Below, piece after piece: positions 16,870 through 24,644 of a DNA stretch of 64,000 nucleotides. The notes beneath the pieces were generated by a model, which was not told the DNA's origin, did not search any database, and worked only from the letters and a program-made list of their open reading frames with translations. Source of the DNA: Chryseobacterium oleae (GTDB taxonomy: Bacteria; Bacteroidota; Bacteroidia; Flavobacteriales; Weeksellaceae). A program made the position numbers and the translations under genes. Where the stretch lies: contig NZ_FOVD01000002.1 of the NCBI RefSeq assembly GCF_900115055.1, forward strand, positions 248,001 through 312,000, in the 5' to 3' direction. The stretch's first letter is position 1. Each line of letters opens with the position of its first letter.

Positions 16870-17697
16870 ATGAAAAAACTTTTTCTACTCTTTGTAATTG
16901 CTATTTTCGGGACTTTTCTGCACGCCCAGCCGATCACTTTAAAATATGTTACTGACATGAAAGAACTCAGGCTAAAGCTGTATTATGGGAATGGCGGGAA
17001 AGGAGCTTTTATACAGTATGAAGGGAAGAAAGAAATTATTCCGTTGAAAGTCAAGAGTTACAAGCTGGATACCATTTCGCAAGGCCCCGGTCAGCCTGCC
17101 CATCATTATTTTGTATGGGATGAAATGGTTAACGGAAAACTTAACGGAACCTATAAAATGATGCAAATGAAGAATGTTATTGTAGATCCTTCTTACGTCA
17201 GAATACGCGATTTCACACATTTTGACCTTGAACTTTTAGAAGAAGAGGGAGAACCGGACGGCGAGGATAAATACCTGCTGCATGGCGCCATAATTTCTTT
17301 TAATCATTTTTATAATAACAACCTGCTGATCGAATATCCTGACGGGAAAAAGATGACCGCAGAACTTCCTTTTCCGGACAGTCCGGATCCAGCCCAGCAA
17401 AGCATTATTGAAGATTATAATTTTGACGGATATGATGATCTAGCGTTCACCATTCCGGATGCAGGAATGGGTGTTTACAGTACGTTTACCATTTATCTTT
17501 ATAACCCGAAAACGAAGCGTTTTGATCTGTTCAAAGAACCGGATTATTCCAAGTCAGCCTGTTCGTGCCTTTGTGATGTATCGGTAGACAAAAAAAATAA
17601 ACTGCTGTACACCGGATGCAGAGGAGGAGCTTCGTGGCATCAGGATGCTTACCGTTTTGATAAAAATGGAGCTTTGAAGTGGGTTGGGACGAGGTAG
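16870..17697 (+). CDS. Secreted protein with FG-GAP/XAC2610-like repeat segment
   Basis: The 275-residue product has a signal peptide (cleavage near LHAQ-PI). Its C-terminal half contains IIEDYNFDGYDDLAFTIPDAG and TIYLYNPKTKRF, as in XAC2610-related and FG-GAP-like calcium-loop proteins, and a Cys-rich ACSCLCDV segment. It is likely periplasmic or outer-membrane-associated. No enzymatic motif is visible. It is possibly co-transcribed with the small membrane protein upstream. Confidence 0.65.
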   Translation: MKKLFLLFVIAIFGTFLHAQPITLKYVTDMKELRLKLYYGNGGKGAFIQYEGKKEIIPLKVKSYKLDTISQGPGQPAHHYFVWDEMVNGKLNGTYKMMQMKNVIVDPSYVRIRDFTHFDLELLEEEGEPDGEDKYLLHGAIISFNHFYNNNLLIEYPDGKKMTAELPFPDSPDPAQQSIIEDYNFDGYDDLAFTIPDAGMGVYSTFTIYLYNPKTKRFDLFKEPDYSKSACSCLCDVSVDKKNKLLYTGCRGGASWHQDAYRFDKNGALKWVGTR

Positions 17698-17865
17698 CAG
17701 GTACTAGGGATTAGGGATTAGGGATTAGGGATTAGGGATTAGGCCGAAGGTTGAACCTATGGTCTTTAGGTTTTAGTCAAGAGATAAGACGTAAGATTCC
17801 AGATATCAGACATACCAACAAACAACTATAACTCTCAAACCCTCAAACTCTCCAACCTATCACTC
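17698..17865. repeat. Intergenic mosaic: TTAGGGA heptamer tract plus CTCTCAAAC-type tract
   Basis: Positions 17705-17743 hold five tandem copies of a TAGGGAT heptamer. They are followed by words found in other gaps of this window (AGATATCAGACAT; ACTCTCAAACCCTCAAACTC). No coding potential is seen. Confidence 0.7.
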
Positions 17866-17897
17866 CAAAAAAAATTACTGCCCAAAAAGACAGTAAT
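17866..17897 (-). terminator. Terminator of the small secreted-protein gene (minus strand)
   Basis: On the minus strand ATTACTG and CAGTAAT (17874-17880 and 17891-17897 on plus) pair and are followed by eight T residues. Confidence 0.75.
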
Positions 17898-17963
17898 AGA
17901 TGAGGATCAGCTGATATGATGTTTCAAACAGTTTGTGGTTTTTTTTACAGAAAATGAATTCTG

Positions 17964-18350
17964 TTATAAGGGTAGCTGATCTCTAAGGGCTGCTTTAATT
18001 CGGCCGGCGTTATTTATTATTTTCAGTCTGAACAAGCCCTCATGGGCTGAATTATTTACGATAAAAACTTCACGGGCGAAATCTACTCTAACTTTGACCG
18101 AATCATTCTTGGGCAGCTCCTTTATTTCATGGTTATTGATTGCATATTGAAGGTTGTCTTTCTGTGAAGGGTTGTATAAAACCACTTCAAGAATCTCTTT
18201 CGACGAATTTTTGATTTTCAGATTTTTGTGAGCAGGAATTTTCCACTGATTGCGGTAAAGATGTCTGCCTTTGGTGATCTGGAAAGAGGACAGTAGAATA
18301 ACAAGTGCTGCAGAAAAAATAAATAGAGGATAAAAACAGATACTTTTCAT
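17964..18350 (-). CDS. Small exported protein of unknown function
   Basis: The start at 18350 gives a 128-residue protein with an N-terminal hydrophobic signal or anchor (MKSICFYPLFIFSAALVILLSS). An upstream in-frame ATG at 18401 would put 17 polar residues before it and is less likely. The remainder is a small beta-rich domain (LKIKNSSKEILEVVLYNPSQ, VRVDFAREVFIVNNS). The family is not recognised. It is divergent from the LuxR gene and shares the intergenic region holding two operator-like dyads. Confidence 0.55.
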   Translation of the reverse strand: MKSICFYPLFIFSAALVILLSSFQITKGRHLYRNQWKIPAHKNLKIKNSSKEILEVVLYNPSQKDNLQYAINNHEIKELPKNDSVKVRVDFAREVFIVNNSAHEGLFRLKIINNAGRIKAALRDQLPL

Positions 18351-18428
18351 CTTTGGGCTATTAATTTGTTTTAGGTACAGAACTGAGGTTATTTTCAGCA
18401 AAATTAGATCACAGTATTTTGATAAGCA

Positions 18429-18482
18429 CTACACTTTTGTGTAGATTTGTATAAATGATGTAAATACTACACTTTTGGGTAG
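18429..18482. promoter_or_regulatory. Two operator-like dyads, CTACAC-TTTT-GTGTAG and CTACAC-TTTT-GGGTAG
   Basis: The first dyad (18429-18444) is perfect; the second (18467-18482) has one mismatch. The centres are 38 bases apart, between the divergent genes at 18350 (-) and 18509 (+). Confidence 0.7.
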
Positions 18483-18508
18483 TAATTGTGCCAATTTATT
18501 AAGGGTGT

Positions 18509-19267
18509 ATGGAAGAAATTAATAGATTTTTTAACGAAAAAAATGAGGTCAGCAATAATGCTGAAATAGATCGCAGCCAGGTGGGAAACTATCTGGAAGC
18601 TATAAAGGCTTTTTCCAGGCTCACGTATCAGAGTTTATATGTGATCGATTATCAGACCAGAGCTTTTGATTATGTCTCTGAAAATCCGCTGTTCCTGTGT
18701 GGAAAATCATCGGAAGAGGTGAAAGCTTTAGGCTATGCTTTTTATTTTCAGAATGTAAAACCTGAAGATGTGGAGCTTTTAATAAAGATCAACGAAGCAG
18801 GATTTGAATTCTATGAGAATATTCCTGTAGATGAGCGAAAGCTATATTCTATCTCGTACGATTTTTACCTGATCAATGGCAAAAAGAATAAGGTTCTTGT
18901 CAATCATAAGCTCACACCCGTTTTTCTTACCGAAGGAGGACAGATCTGGAAAGCATTGTGTATCGTTTCACTTTCCAATAATACCTCTTCGGGGAATATT
19001 GTGATAAGCAAAGAGAGATCGGATGAATTCTGGAAGTATGATATTGTAGCCAAAAAATGGGAGAAAGAAGAAAAAATAAAGCTTTCCCAGAGAGAATATG
19101 AAATTCTGAGTTTATACGCCAGTGGACTGACGATCAATGAAATTGGAGAAAAACTGTTTATTTCTGCCGATACTGTAAAATTTCACCGGAAAAAGCTGTT
19201 TGATAAAATAGGTGTCAATAACATTGCTGAAGCCCTTGCTTACGCTAAAACGAATAAACTGCTGTAA
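18509..19267 (+). CDS. LuxR-family regulator with PAS-like N-terminal domain
   Basis: The 252-residue protein has no response-regulator receiver. Residues 30-170 look like a PAS-type sensory fold (SLYVIDYQTRAFDYVSENP and later strands). Residues 190-250 form a LuxR-type helix-turn-helix (LSQREYEILSLYASGLTINEIGEKLFISADTVKFHRK). Similar proteins are common in Chryseobacterium. Two dyads lie 27-80 bases upstream of its start, so autoregulation or co-regulation of the divergent gene is plausible. The signal is unknown. Confidence 0.82.
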   Translation: MEEINRFFNEKNEVSNNAEIDRSQVGNYLEAIKAFSRLTYQSLYVIDYQTRAFDYVSENPLFLCGKSSEEVKALGYAFYFQNVKPEDVELLIKINEAGFEFYENIPVDERKLYSISYDFYLINGKKNKVLVNHKLTPVFLTEGGQIWKALCIVSLSNNTSSGNIVISKERSDEFWKYDIVAKKWEKEEKIKLSQREYEILSLYASGLTINEIGEKLFISADTVKFHRKKLFDKIGVNNIAEALAYAKTNKLL

Positions 19268-19280
19268 AACAATAGAGTCC

Positions 19281-19306
19281 AATACCGTTTTTTTACGGTA
19301 TTTTTT
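19281..19306 (+). terminator. Terminator after the LuxR gene
   Basis: AATACCGT (19281-19288) and ACGGTATT (19295-19302) flank a T6 loop and are followed by T residues. Confidence 0.85.
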
Positions 19307-19380
19307 ACAATGTCTTTTATGATTCAAATTTAGGTCTGATATTTGCAATGGGTAACCAAACTAAATGGCCTGTTTTATTT

Positions 19381-20415
19381 ATGAAAAACATATCTGTGAA
19401 AAAAATATTTTTATATGCCTGCTTTAGCGCCGCAATGCTGGTTTCATGTAAAAAAGAAATTGAAAAAATAAGCGATACTCTTAAAGATACGGTTTCCTCA
19501 TCAGAGACTCCTGCCGTAGAAAAAGATTCCATCAAAAAAGATTCTGTAGTACAGAAAGAATCCGTTCCGCCGGCAATGCAGGAAAACGGTTTCTATAATG
19601 CTTTTGTCCTTCCCAAGGATAAAAAGATGAGAGATTCTGTATACGCGGAATTCAGTAAAAAATACAGCGAAAAAGAACGTTATGCGATTTTAGCATTAAA
19701 CAGACTTGATTCTAAAAACAGATTCAATACGGATACCTTGGTGGTTCCTGCTAAAATAGATACGACGCTGATGTCTTATTCACCATTCCCAATGCAGTTG
19801 GATGTATTGAGCGGAGTGAAAAAATTCGTCATATTTTCCTATCCGATTCAGGCTTACGGAGTATATTCTAACGGAAGTCTTGTAAAATGGGGACCAACCA
19901 GTATGGGAAAAAAAGCTGCACAGACAACGCGTGGACTTACTTTTGCCAACTGGAAAAAGAAACTGTCCATCTCAACGGTGAGTACTGAATGGAAACTTCC
20001 TTATAACTTCAATATCCATAATATCGGAGGAATAGGATGGCACCAGTATGATCTTCCGGGTTATCCTGCATCGCATTCGTGTCTTCGTTTGTTGATGAAA
20101 GATGCACAGTGGTTATATTCATACGCTGATACCTGGATACTGAATCCCGGAGGTGCCACTACCAAAGCAAAAGGTACGGCAGTAATGGTTTTCGGAGATT
20201 ATAAATGGGGCGGAAGAAAGCCTTGGAAAAAGCTTTTGGATGATCCCAATGCCAATAATATTTCGGTAGAAGAAATGACCAAACTCCTGGAGCCTAACGT
20301 AGACAGAATGATAAAAGAACAGGATAACAGGGAAAAAGTCGCAGATTCCATTAAAACCGCTAAAGCCATGGCTCCGGTTCAAAGTGAAAAACCTGCAGAA
20401 GTTCCTGTTAATTAA
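19381..20415 (+). CDS. L,D-transpeptidase (YkuD) lipoprotein
   Basis: The start at 19381 is chosen over an in-frame ATG at 19348 because it gives a clean lipoprotein signal (Cys23 in AAMLVSC), and a -7-like GATATTTG abuts the upstream ATG. The 344-residue protein has the YkuD active site HNIGGIGWHQYD...SHSCLRL with catalytic Cys234; the usual SHGC is SHSC here. The enzyme would form 3-3 peptidoglycan crosslinks or attach proteins to peptidoglycan from the periplasm. Its end overlaps the convergent gene by eight bases. Confidence 0.88.
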   Translation: MKNISVKKIFLYACFSAAMLVSCKKEIEKISDTLKDTVSSSETPAVEKDSIKKDSVVQKESVPPAMQENGFYNAFVLPKDKKMRDSVYAEFSKKYSEKERYAILALNRLDSKNRFNTDTLVVPAKIDTTLMSYSPFPMQLDVLSGVKKFVIFSYPIQAYGVYSNGSLVKWGPTSMGKKAAQTTRGLTFANWKKKLSISTVSTEWKLPYNFNIHNIGGIGWHQYDLPGYPASHSCLRLLMKDAQWLYSYADTWILNPGGATTKAKGTAVMVFGDYKWGGRKPWKKLLDDPNANNISVEEMTKLLEPNVDRMIKEQDNREKVADSIKTAKAMAPVQSEKPAEVPVN

Positions 20416-20935
20416 TTTTCTTTTCAAACTGTAAAGTAGATTCTTCAGCAAATCTTCTAAGCTTAAGCATCTCTTCCTTTCCTTTATGCTGCCCGAATCT
20501 GGCCGCCGCATAGGTAAGAAGAATACAGAATAACATTATAAATGAAGCGCTCAGTGCCCACGGGAACTCAGCGCTTTTTATCTGCTTTTCCACGTAGTAC
20601 ATCGTAAAGAAAGTCATCCACAGAATTGAAAAGGAAAAATAAAGAAACATAAAGAACGTCCACACTGCAGAACTGGGACCGAATACTCCGCGTATGGCAG
20701 TTTCATCGTCTTCAATTTCTATTCTTAAAGATAATCTGGGCTTTGAGTAATTATCATATTTCGTTTCTACCCAGATCGTGGCCACTTCCTTGTTGATGTT
20801 TCCGGAGAATTCATCTTTGTGATCGGCGAGGTATTTTTTTAAGTTTTCCGCATATTCTTCCTTGGTAAGATGGGTAAACATCTTAAATCTCGGGCGGGTT
20901 CTTATTTTATCTATTGTGCTTTCTTCTGTTTTCAT
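20408..20935 (-). CDS. Two-helix membrane protein of unknown function
   Basis: The 175-residue protein has a polar N-terminal domain of about 90 residues, two membrane helices (roughly 93-115 and 125-146) and a basic/acidic C-terminal helix. I do not recognise the family. It lies three bases downstream of the PDZ-protein gene on the same strand, so the two are almost certainly co-transcribed and possibly cooperate. Confidence 0.65.
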   Translation of the reverse strand: MKTEESTIDKIRTRPRFKMFTHLTKEEYAENLKKYLADHKDEFSGNINKEVATIWVETKYDNYSKPRLSLRIEIEDDETAIRGVFGPSSAVWTFFMFLYFSFSILWMTFFTMYYVEKQIKSAEFPWALSASFIMLFCILLTYAAARFGQHKGKEEMLKLRRFAEESTLQFEKKIN

Positions 20936-20938
20936 AGG

Positions 20939-22261
20939 CTACTCCTGGTACGGGATAGGGTCTTCCAGGACAAAGTTAAAGGTCATTTCCATATTCTTTC
21001 TCTGGACCACCATGGTGATGTTTTTTCCTTCCTCAGATTTCATCAGCTCCATAATTTTTTCCATGGTCATTTCGGAGGTACGGCTTCCATTGATAATCAG
21101 TACACGGTCGTCTTTTTTCAAACCTGCTTTAAATCCGGGTGAGTCTTTTCTTATCCCTGCTATTGAAAATATAGGTTTTAAAGTAAATTTATACTGAAAA
21201 TTATTAACAACAGAAATTTCAGTACTGGCTTCAGATATTTTTTTGGGTTCAATTTTTACCCGGTCTTCATGCCATTCCAGTCCATCCTGTTTAAAGTCTA
21301 ATCCGCTCATGTTAAAATGAAAAGGATCGTCGAAGTTTTTATTTTTTTTCAGGTAAATTTTTCCTGCAGTATAATCGAAAATAGTGGTAAACCTTCTGAT
21401 GATTTCCCCGCCTACAGATCCTTTCCGGTTGGCAACGAGATTCACATGCTGGATAGAGTATTCATCGGGCATTGCGGTAAGAGGCATCTCGAATTTAAAA
21501 TCTCCCAGATAGAAATTGTGGATTCTGCTTCTTTTCCCATAAATATCTCCATTGAATCCGCGGCCCAGATAATCATCTATATTGGGTCTGTTGTATACAA
21601 AATCTTTGATCAGAGTAGGGAAGAGCCAGATAGCATCACTGTTGCCAAGGTCGATCAGAAGCTTTGAACTTTTCTTATCATTCGTCATCTCTACATCGGC
21701 ATTGATGTAAGGTTTGTCCTTTTCTATGGTCATGGGAAGTTCCGTGAACTTTCTGAGCTTCCTTTTGAAAACATCAATATCCTCATAAACGGTTATTTTT
21801 TTAGAAATATAGTCTATCGATATCGGATGGTTTTTGAAAAAATGGGACCCAATCACTCCGTTCACAGGAATTCCGATATGAGATGATATATTGAATTCTT
21901 CATCAATAACGATAAAAAGAAGCATGGAGGTATTGATAAGATGATTTCCTATTTTAGCAATATTACGGTCAGATTTAAAACCGTCTATACTGACATTTCC
22001 ACCCAAGCCTGAAAATTTTATTTTTTCGATATTTTCGAGTTTCACTTCCTTGTTGTCAAGACTGAAAAGAATGGTCTCAGCAACGCCGGTGTCCAGCATA
22101 AATGTAAGTTCTGCCCCATTAACATTAACCGGGATAAAGATGAGGTTGTTGATGAGCTTAAAAGGGATCACTGCTTTTTTGGCATTAATGAGCTCGAAAG
22201 AGTTCTGGGCACTAAGAAAAATGCTAAAGAATAATGCCAGTAAAAGAAGCTTAAGTTTCAT
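20939..22261 (-). CDS. Secreted retropepsin-like/PDZ protein
   Basis: The 440-residue product has a signal peptide (cleavage near FLSAQ). A retropepsin-like segment carries the aspartyl-protease triad Asp57-Thr-Gly (FMLDTGVAETILF). A second, degenerate half occurs at residues 204-206 (LIDLGNSDAIWLF). A PDZ domain spans about residues 360-430 (IRKDSPGFKAGLKKDDRVLIING). Such proteins are periplasmic in Bacteroidetes. Proteolytic activity is plausible but unproven, because the second half has DLG instead of DTG. It heads a two-gene unit with the membrane protein at 20408. Confidence 0.85.
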   Translation of the reverse strand: MKLKLLLLALFFSIFLSAQNSFELINAKKAVIPFKLINNLIFIPVNVNGAELTFMLDTGVAETILFSLDNKEVKLENIEKIKFSGLGGNVSIDGFKSDRNIAKIGNHLINTSMLLFIVIDEEFNISSHIGIPVNGVIGSHFFKNHPISIDYISKKITVYEDIDVFKRKLRKFTELPMTIEKDKPYINADVEMTNDKKSSKLLIDLGNSDAIWLFPTLIKDFVYNRPNIDDYLGRGFNGDIYGKRSRIHNFYLGDFKFEMPLTAMPDEYSIQHVNLVANRKGSVGGEIIRRFTTIFDYTAGKIYLKKNKNFDDPFHFNMSGLDFKQDGLEWHEDRVKIEPKKISEASTEISVVNNFQYKFTLKPIFSIAGIRKDSPGFKAGLKKDDRVLIINGSRTSEMTMEKIMELMKSEEGKNITMVVQRKNMEMTFNFVLEDPIPYQE

Positions 22262-22300
22262 TTACTGAATTTAGTGAAATTATCGTTACTAAGCATAAAA

Positions 22301-22325
22301 AAACATTCCAAAGACAGGAATGTTT
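22301..22325 (-). terminator. Terminator of the esterase gene (minus strand)
   Basis: AAACATTCC (22301-22309) and GGAATGTTT (22317-22325) form a perfect stem. On the minus strand it is followed by seven T residues, so it would end transcripts from the gene at 22666-23304. Confidence 0.75.
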
Positions 22326-22373
22326 ATATAAACTGCATCAGACAGTGCGTATTGTTTAAATGTTTTCAAAATA

Positions 22374-22660
22374 ACCTGAATTCGGGTTACGAAGATTTGG
22401 CGTCAGAGAGTTTGAGAGTGGGAGGGTTTTGAAAAGTGATGAGTTATAAATTATGAGTGATGAGTTATTTAAAGCGGGATGCCGGGTTGGAGGCTTTCAC
22501 TTTACTTAATCTCAATATAGAAATCTGATGTCTAACATCATCTAACATCTTGCTTCTTAGCTCTTAACCAAAATAAAAAGACTATAGCTTCAACATCAGG
22601 GACAACCCCTAATCCCTACAACCTAATATCTGCCACCTGCTACCTAATCCCTGCTACCTA
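22374..22660. repeat. Intergenic mosaic repeat; inverted counterpart of 35465-35605
   Basis: About 120 bases from 22424 to 22545 read, on the minus strand, like 35465-35600: CATCAGA words, CTTTACTTAATCTCAA, GCGGG/CGCTTTAAATAACTC, ATAACTCATCACTTTTCAAAA. The flanks carry AACCTGAATTCGGG (also at 29992) and CCTAATCCCT/CTACCTAA words. No gene is seen in the 404-base gap. Confidence 0.75.
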
Positions 22661-22665
22661 AAATC

Positions 22666-23304
22666 CTATTTTGAGTAAAATTCCATCAGATCCATATAGT
22701 TTTTCTGATTGACGCCATGTCCGCTCATATATTCTCTGAACGAAAAATAACAGCTCAGGTCATACAGAAGATCTGCTGCCTTTCTTCCCCATTCAAGAGG
22801 GATAACCGCATCATCTGTTCCGTGGGAGATGAAAAAACGAAGTCTTTCCAGTTTCTTTTTGTCCTTAACGATACCGTCCAGAAGTTTTTCTTCAGGGTAA
22901 CTGCTCAGACAAGCCACATAATTAAATAGTTCCGGATGTTTTAAAGCCAAAGCATAGCATAATATTCCACCCTGGCTGAAGCCGCACAAATGTACCTTCC
23001 CTTGAGTAATTCCATAATGATTGACAATCTTCAGGATGTTTTCCAGTACGCTGTCCAGTGATTCCTTCGCTTGGGCAAGATCAATGAAATTTTCAGCATT
23101 ATTGAAATCTATATCAAACCATGAATACCCTTCAAACTGAGTATCTCTGGGTGCTCTGAAACTTACGATAAGCCAGTCTGCAGGAAGCGTTTCCCTGAAG
23201 CTGAAAAGATCCTGTTCATTACTGCCATAACCATGGAGCATGAAAAGTACAGTAGTATCTGGGGTAATATGTTCCGGTTCTCTTACTATATAATCTAAAT
23301 TCAT
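22666..23304 (-). CDS. Alpha/beta-hydrolase, carboxylesterase/phospholipase type
   Basis: The 212-residue cytosolic hydrolase has the oxyanion segment FMLHGYGSNEQDLF, nucleophile Ser110 in CGFSQGG, an acid at Asp164/165 in HGTDDAVIP and His196 in SGHGV. Sequence and length fit the small carboxylesterase/lysophospholipase family (YpfH/EstB type). The substrate cannot be assigned. The genomic context (repeats on one side, a lipoprotein gene on the other) gives no pathway hint. Confidence 0.85.
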   Translation of the reverse strand: MNLDYIVREPEHITPDTTVLFMLHGYGSNEQDLFSFRETLPADWLIVSFRAPRDTQFEGYSWFDIDFNNAENFIDLAQAKESLDSVLENILKIVNHYGITQGKVHLCGFSQGGILCYALALKHPELFNYVACLSSYPEEKLLDGIVKDKKKLERLRFFISHGTDDAVIPLEWGRKAADLLYDLSCYFSFREYMSGHGVNQKNYMDLMEFYSK

Positions 23305-23496
23305 ACGGCAAATATAATTAATAAATCACATTGTCGACTTCAAAACCGGAACGCGTATATCTATATTTAATATTGACCGGATGAAAGGCGCAAATACGGG
23401 CCGATCCTGAAATTATGCTTTTTGCTGATTTGATATTATTTGGAAATCTTTATTGGAAATTTTTCATAAAAGTTATTTTTATATTAATAAAAAACT

Positions 23497-23504
23497 TATA
23501 TTTG
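23497..23504 (+). promoter_or_regulatory. -7 element (TATATTTG) of the lipoprotein gene at 23530
   Basis: Exact TAnnTTTG 25 bases before the ATG; no TTG is at the expected upstream spacing. Confidence 0.5.
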
Positions 23505-23529
23505 AAACATTAAAAATCTATTTGGAGAA

Positions 23530-23952
23530 ATGAAGCAATTTTACAAATCAAAAAGTTTACTAAGACTTTCTTTTTTATTCGTTTTATTATTTTCTGTAAT
23601 TACTGTGGTGAATTCTTGTAAAAAGGATAATGATGACGAAGAGTTTGCAGATCACGTTGTTCAGTTTGAAGTGAAAACAACAACCGGTGGTGTTATCAGA
23701 GCAATTGTAACACAGGTAGGAACCGTAAAAACTGATATTTTCGACCCTGTAGGGACGACATGGACGAGCGGAGAGTTTTTCGTAAATTCAAGCCAGGCAC
23801 AGTTGAACCTTGATGCTAAAGCAGATCTTCCTGACGCTACTTCCGAACTGGTCGTTAACCTTTGGATAGACGGGGAAATTGTAAAAACCAAAAAGATGGT
23901 TGGAGCAGGTCCTTTGGTAGCTTCTATAGACTACAGCTTCTTAGAATTATAA
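23530..23952 (+). CDS. Small lipoprotein, paralogue of the one at 27337
   Basis: The 140-residue protein has a lipobox with Cys30 (TVVNSC) followed by a charged KKDNDDEE linker. The mature domain is beta-rich and contains GTTWTSGEFFVN and VVNLWIDGEIVKT. The lipoprotein at 27337 shares the layout: acidic linker, GTTWTS, then VQIFVDGELKK and a final strand ending in -SY/NYxF. The function is not known. The two paralogues flank a two-component system transcribed in the opposite direction. Confidence 0.7.
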   Translation: MKQFYKSKSLLRLSFLFVLLFSVITVVNSCKKDNDDEEFADHVVQFEVKTTTGGVIRAIVTQVGTVKTDIFDPVGTTWTSGEFFVNSSQAQLNLDAKADLPDATSELVVNLWIDGEIVKTKKMVGAGPLVASIDYSFLEL

Positions 23953-23974
23953 AATATATTTCTTATATATAATA

Positions 23975-24003
23975 AAAACCGCTTTTTTAAAGCGGTTTTT
24001 TGT
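23975..24003 (+). terminator. Terminator after the lipoprotein gene
   Basis: AAAACCGCTTT (23975-23985) and AAAGCGGTTTT (23989-23999) pair perfectly around TTT, with a T-rich run beyond. It may also serve the convergent response-regulator gene. Confidence 0.88.
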
Positions 24004-24005
24004 TT

Positions 24006-24644
24006 TTATTCCTCAATCATATGATGTTGGGTAGCCCGGTTGATGAGCTCTGTAGAATTTCTGGCCTGAAATTTTTGCAGCAGATTCTTACGGTGTGTAT
24101 CTACAGTAAGCGGGCTGAGAAAAAGTTCTTCCGCAATCATAGCACTTGTTTTTCCCTGTGCAACCATTTGCAGAATCTGTTTTTCACGTTTCGTGAGTCT
24201 TGGAACCGGTAAGTCGTTTTGAGAAGGCCGGCTGATGATCTGTTTGGTTTCATTACAGAAAACAATATTTCCTGAAAGTGCCCCTTTGATACAGACTACA
24301 AGCTCATCTATTGAAATGTTTTTCAGAAGATAACCGCTGGCTCCGTTCTGTATAGACTGCATGATAATGCTTCGCTCCGAACGGTTACTGAACATGATCA
24401 CAGAAGTCTCCGGTGATATTTTCTTAATTTCCCTGCACAGTTCTGTTCCGTTGGCATCAGGTAATGTGATATCCAGAAGAATAATATCCACCTGATGAGA
24501 ACGGATAAAACTGATGATTTCCGATCCGGAAGTAAAACTTTCTGAGATATTGAAAAAAGGCTGACTTTTCAGCATCATTTTGAGTCCTTCTATGACGATA
24601 GGATGATCGTCTACAATGACAATATTTATTTTTTCATTCACCAT
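24006..24644 (-). CDS. NarL/LuxR-type response regulator
   Basis: The 212-residue protein has a receiver domain with the acidic pocket VDDH and phospho-acceptor Asp58 (IILLDITLP). The C-terminal LuxR helix-turn-helix is LTKREKQILQMVAQGKTSAMIAEELFLSPLTVDTHRKN. Its start overlaps the end of the upstream histidine-kinase gene by 11 bases, so the two form one operon and a cognate pair. Targets are not known; the flanking beta-barrel and lipoprotein genes are candidates. Confidence 0.93.
   Translation of the reverse strand: MVNEKINIVIVDDHPIVIEGLKMMLKSQPFFNISESFTSGSEIISFIRSHQVDIILLDITLPDANGTELCREIKKISPETSVIMFSNRSERSIIMQSIQNGASGYLLKNISIDELVVCIKGALSGNIVFCNETKQIISRPSQNDLPVPRLTKREKQILQMVAQGKTSAMIAEELFLSPLTVDTHRKNLLQKFQARNSTELINRATQHHMIEE

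Noticed and set aside
17705..17743. Linear-replicon telomere
   Set aside because: The tract is short, internal and flanked by ordinary genes; it is a simple-sequence repeat.
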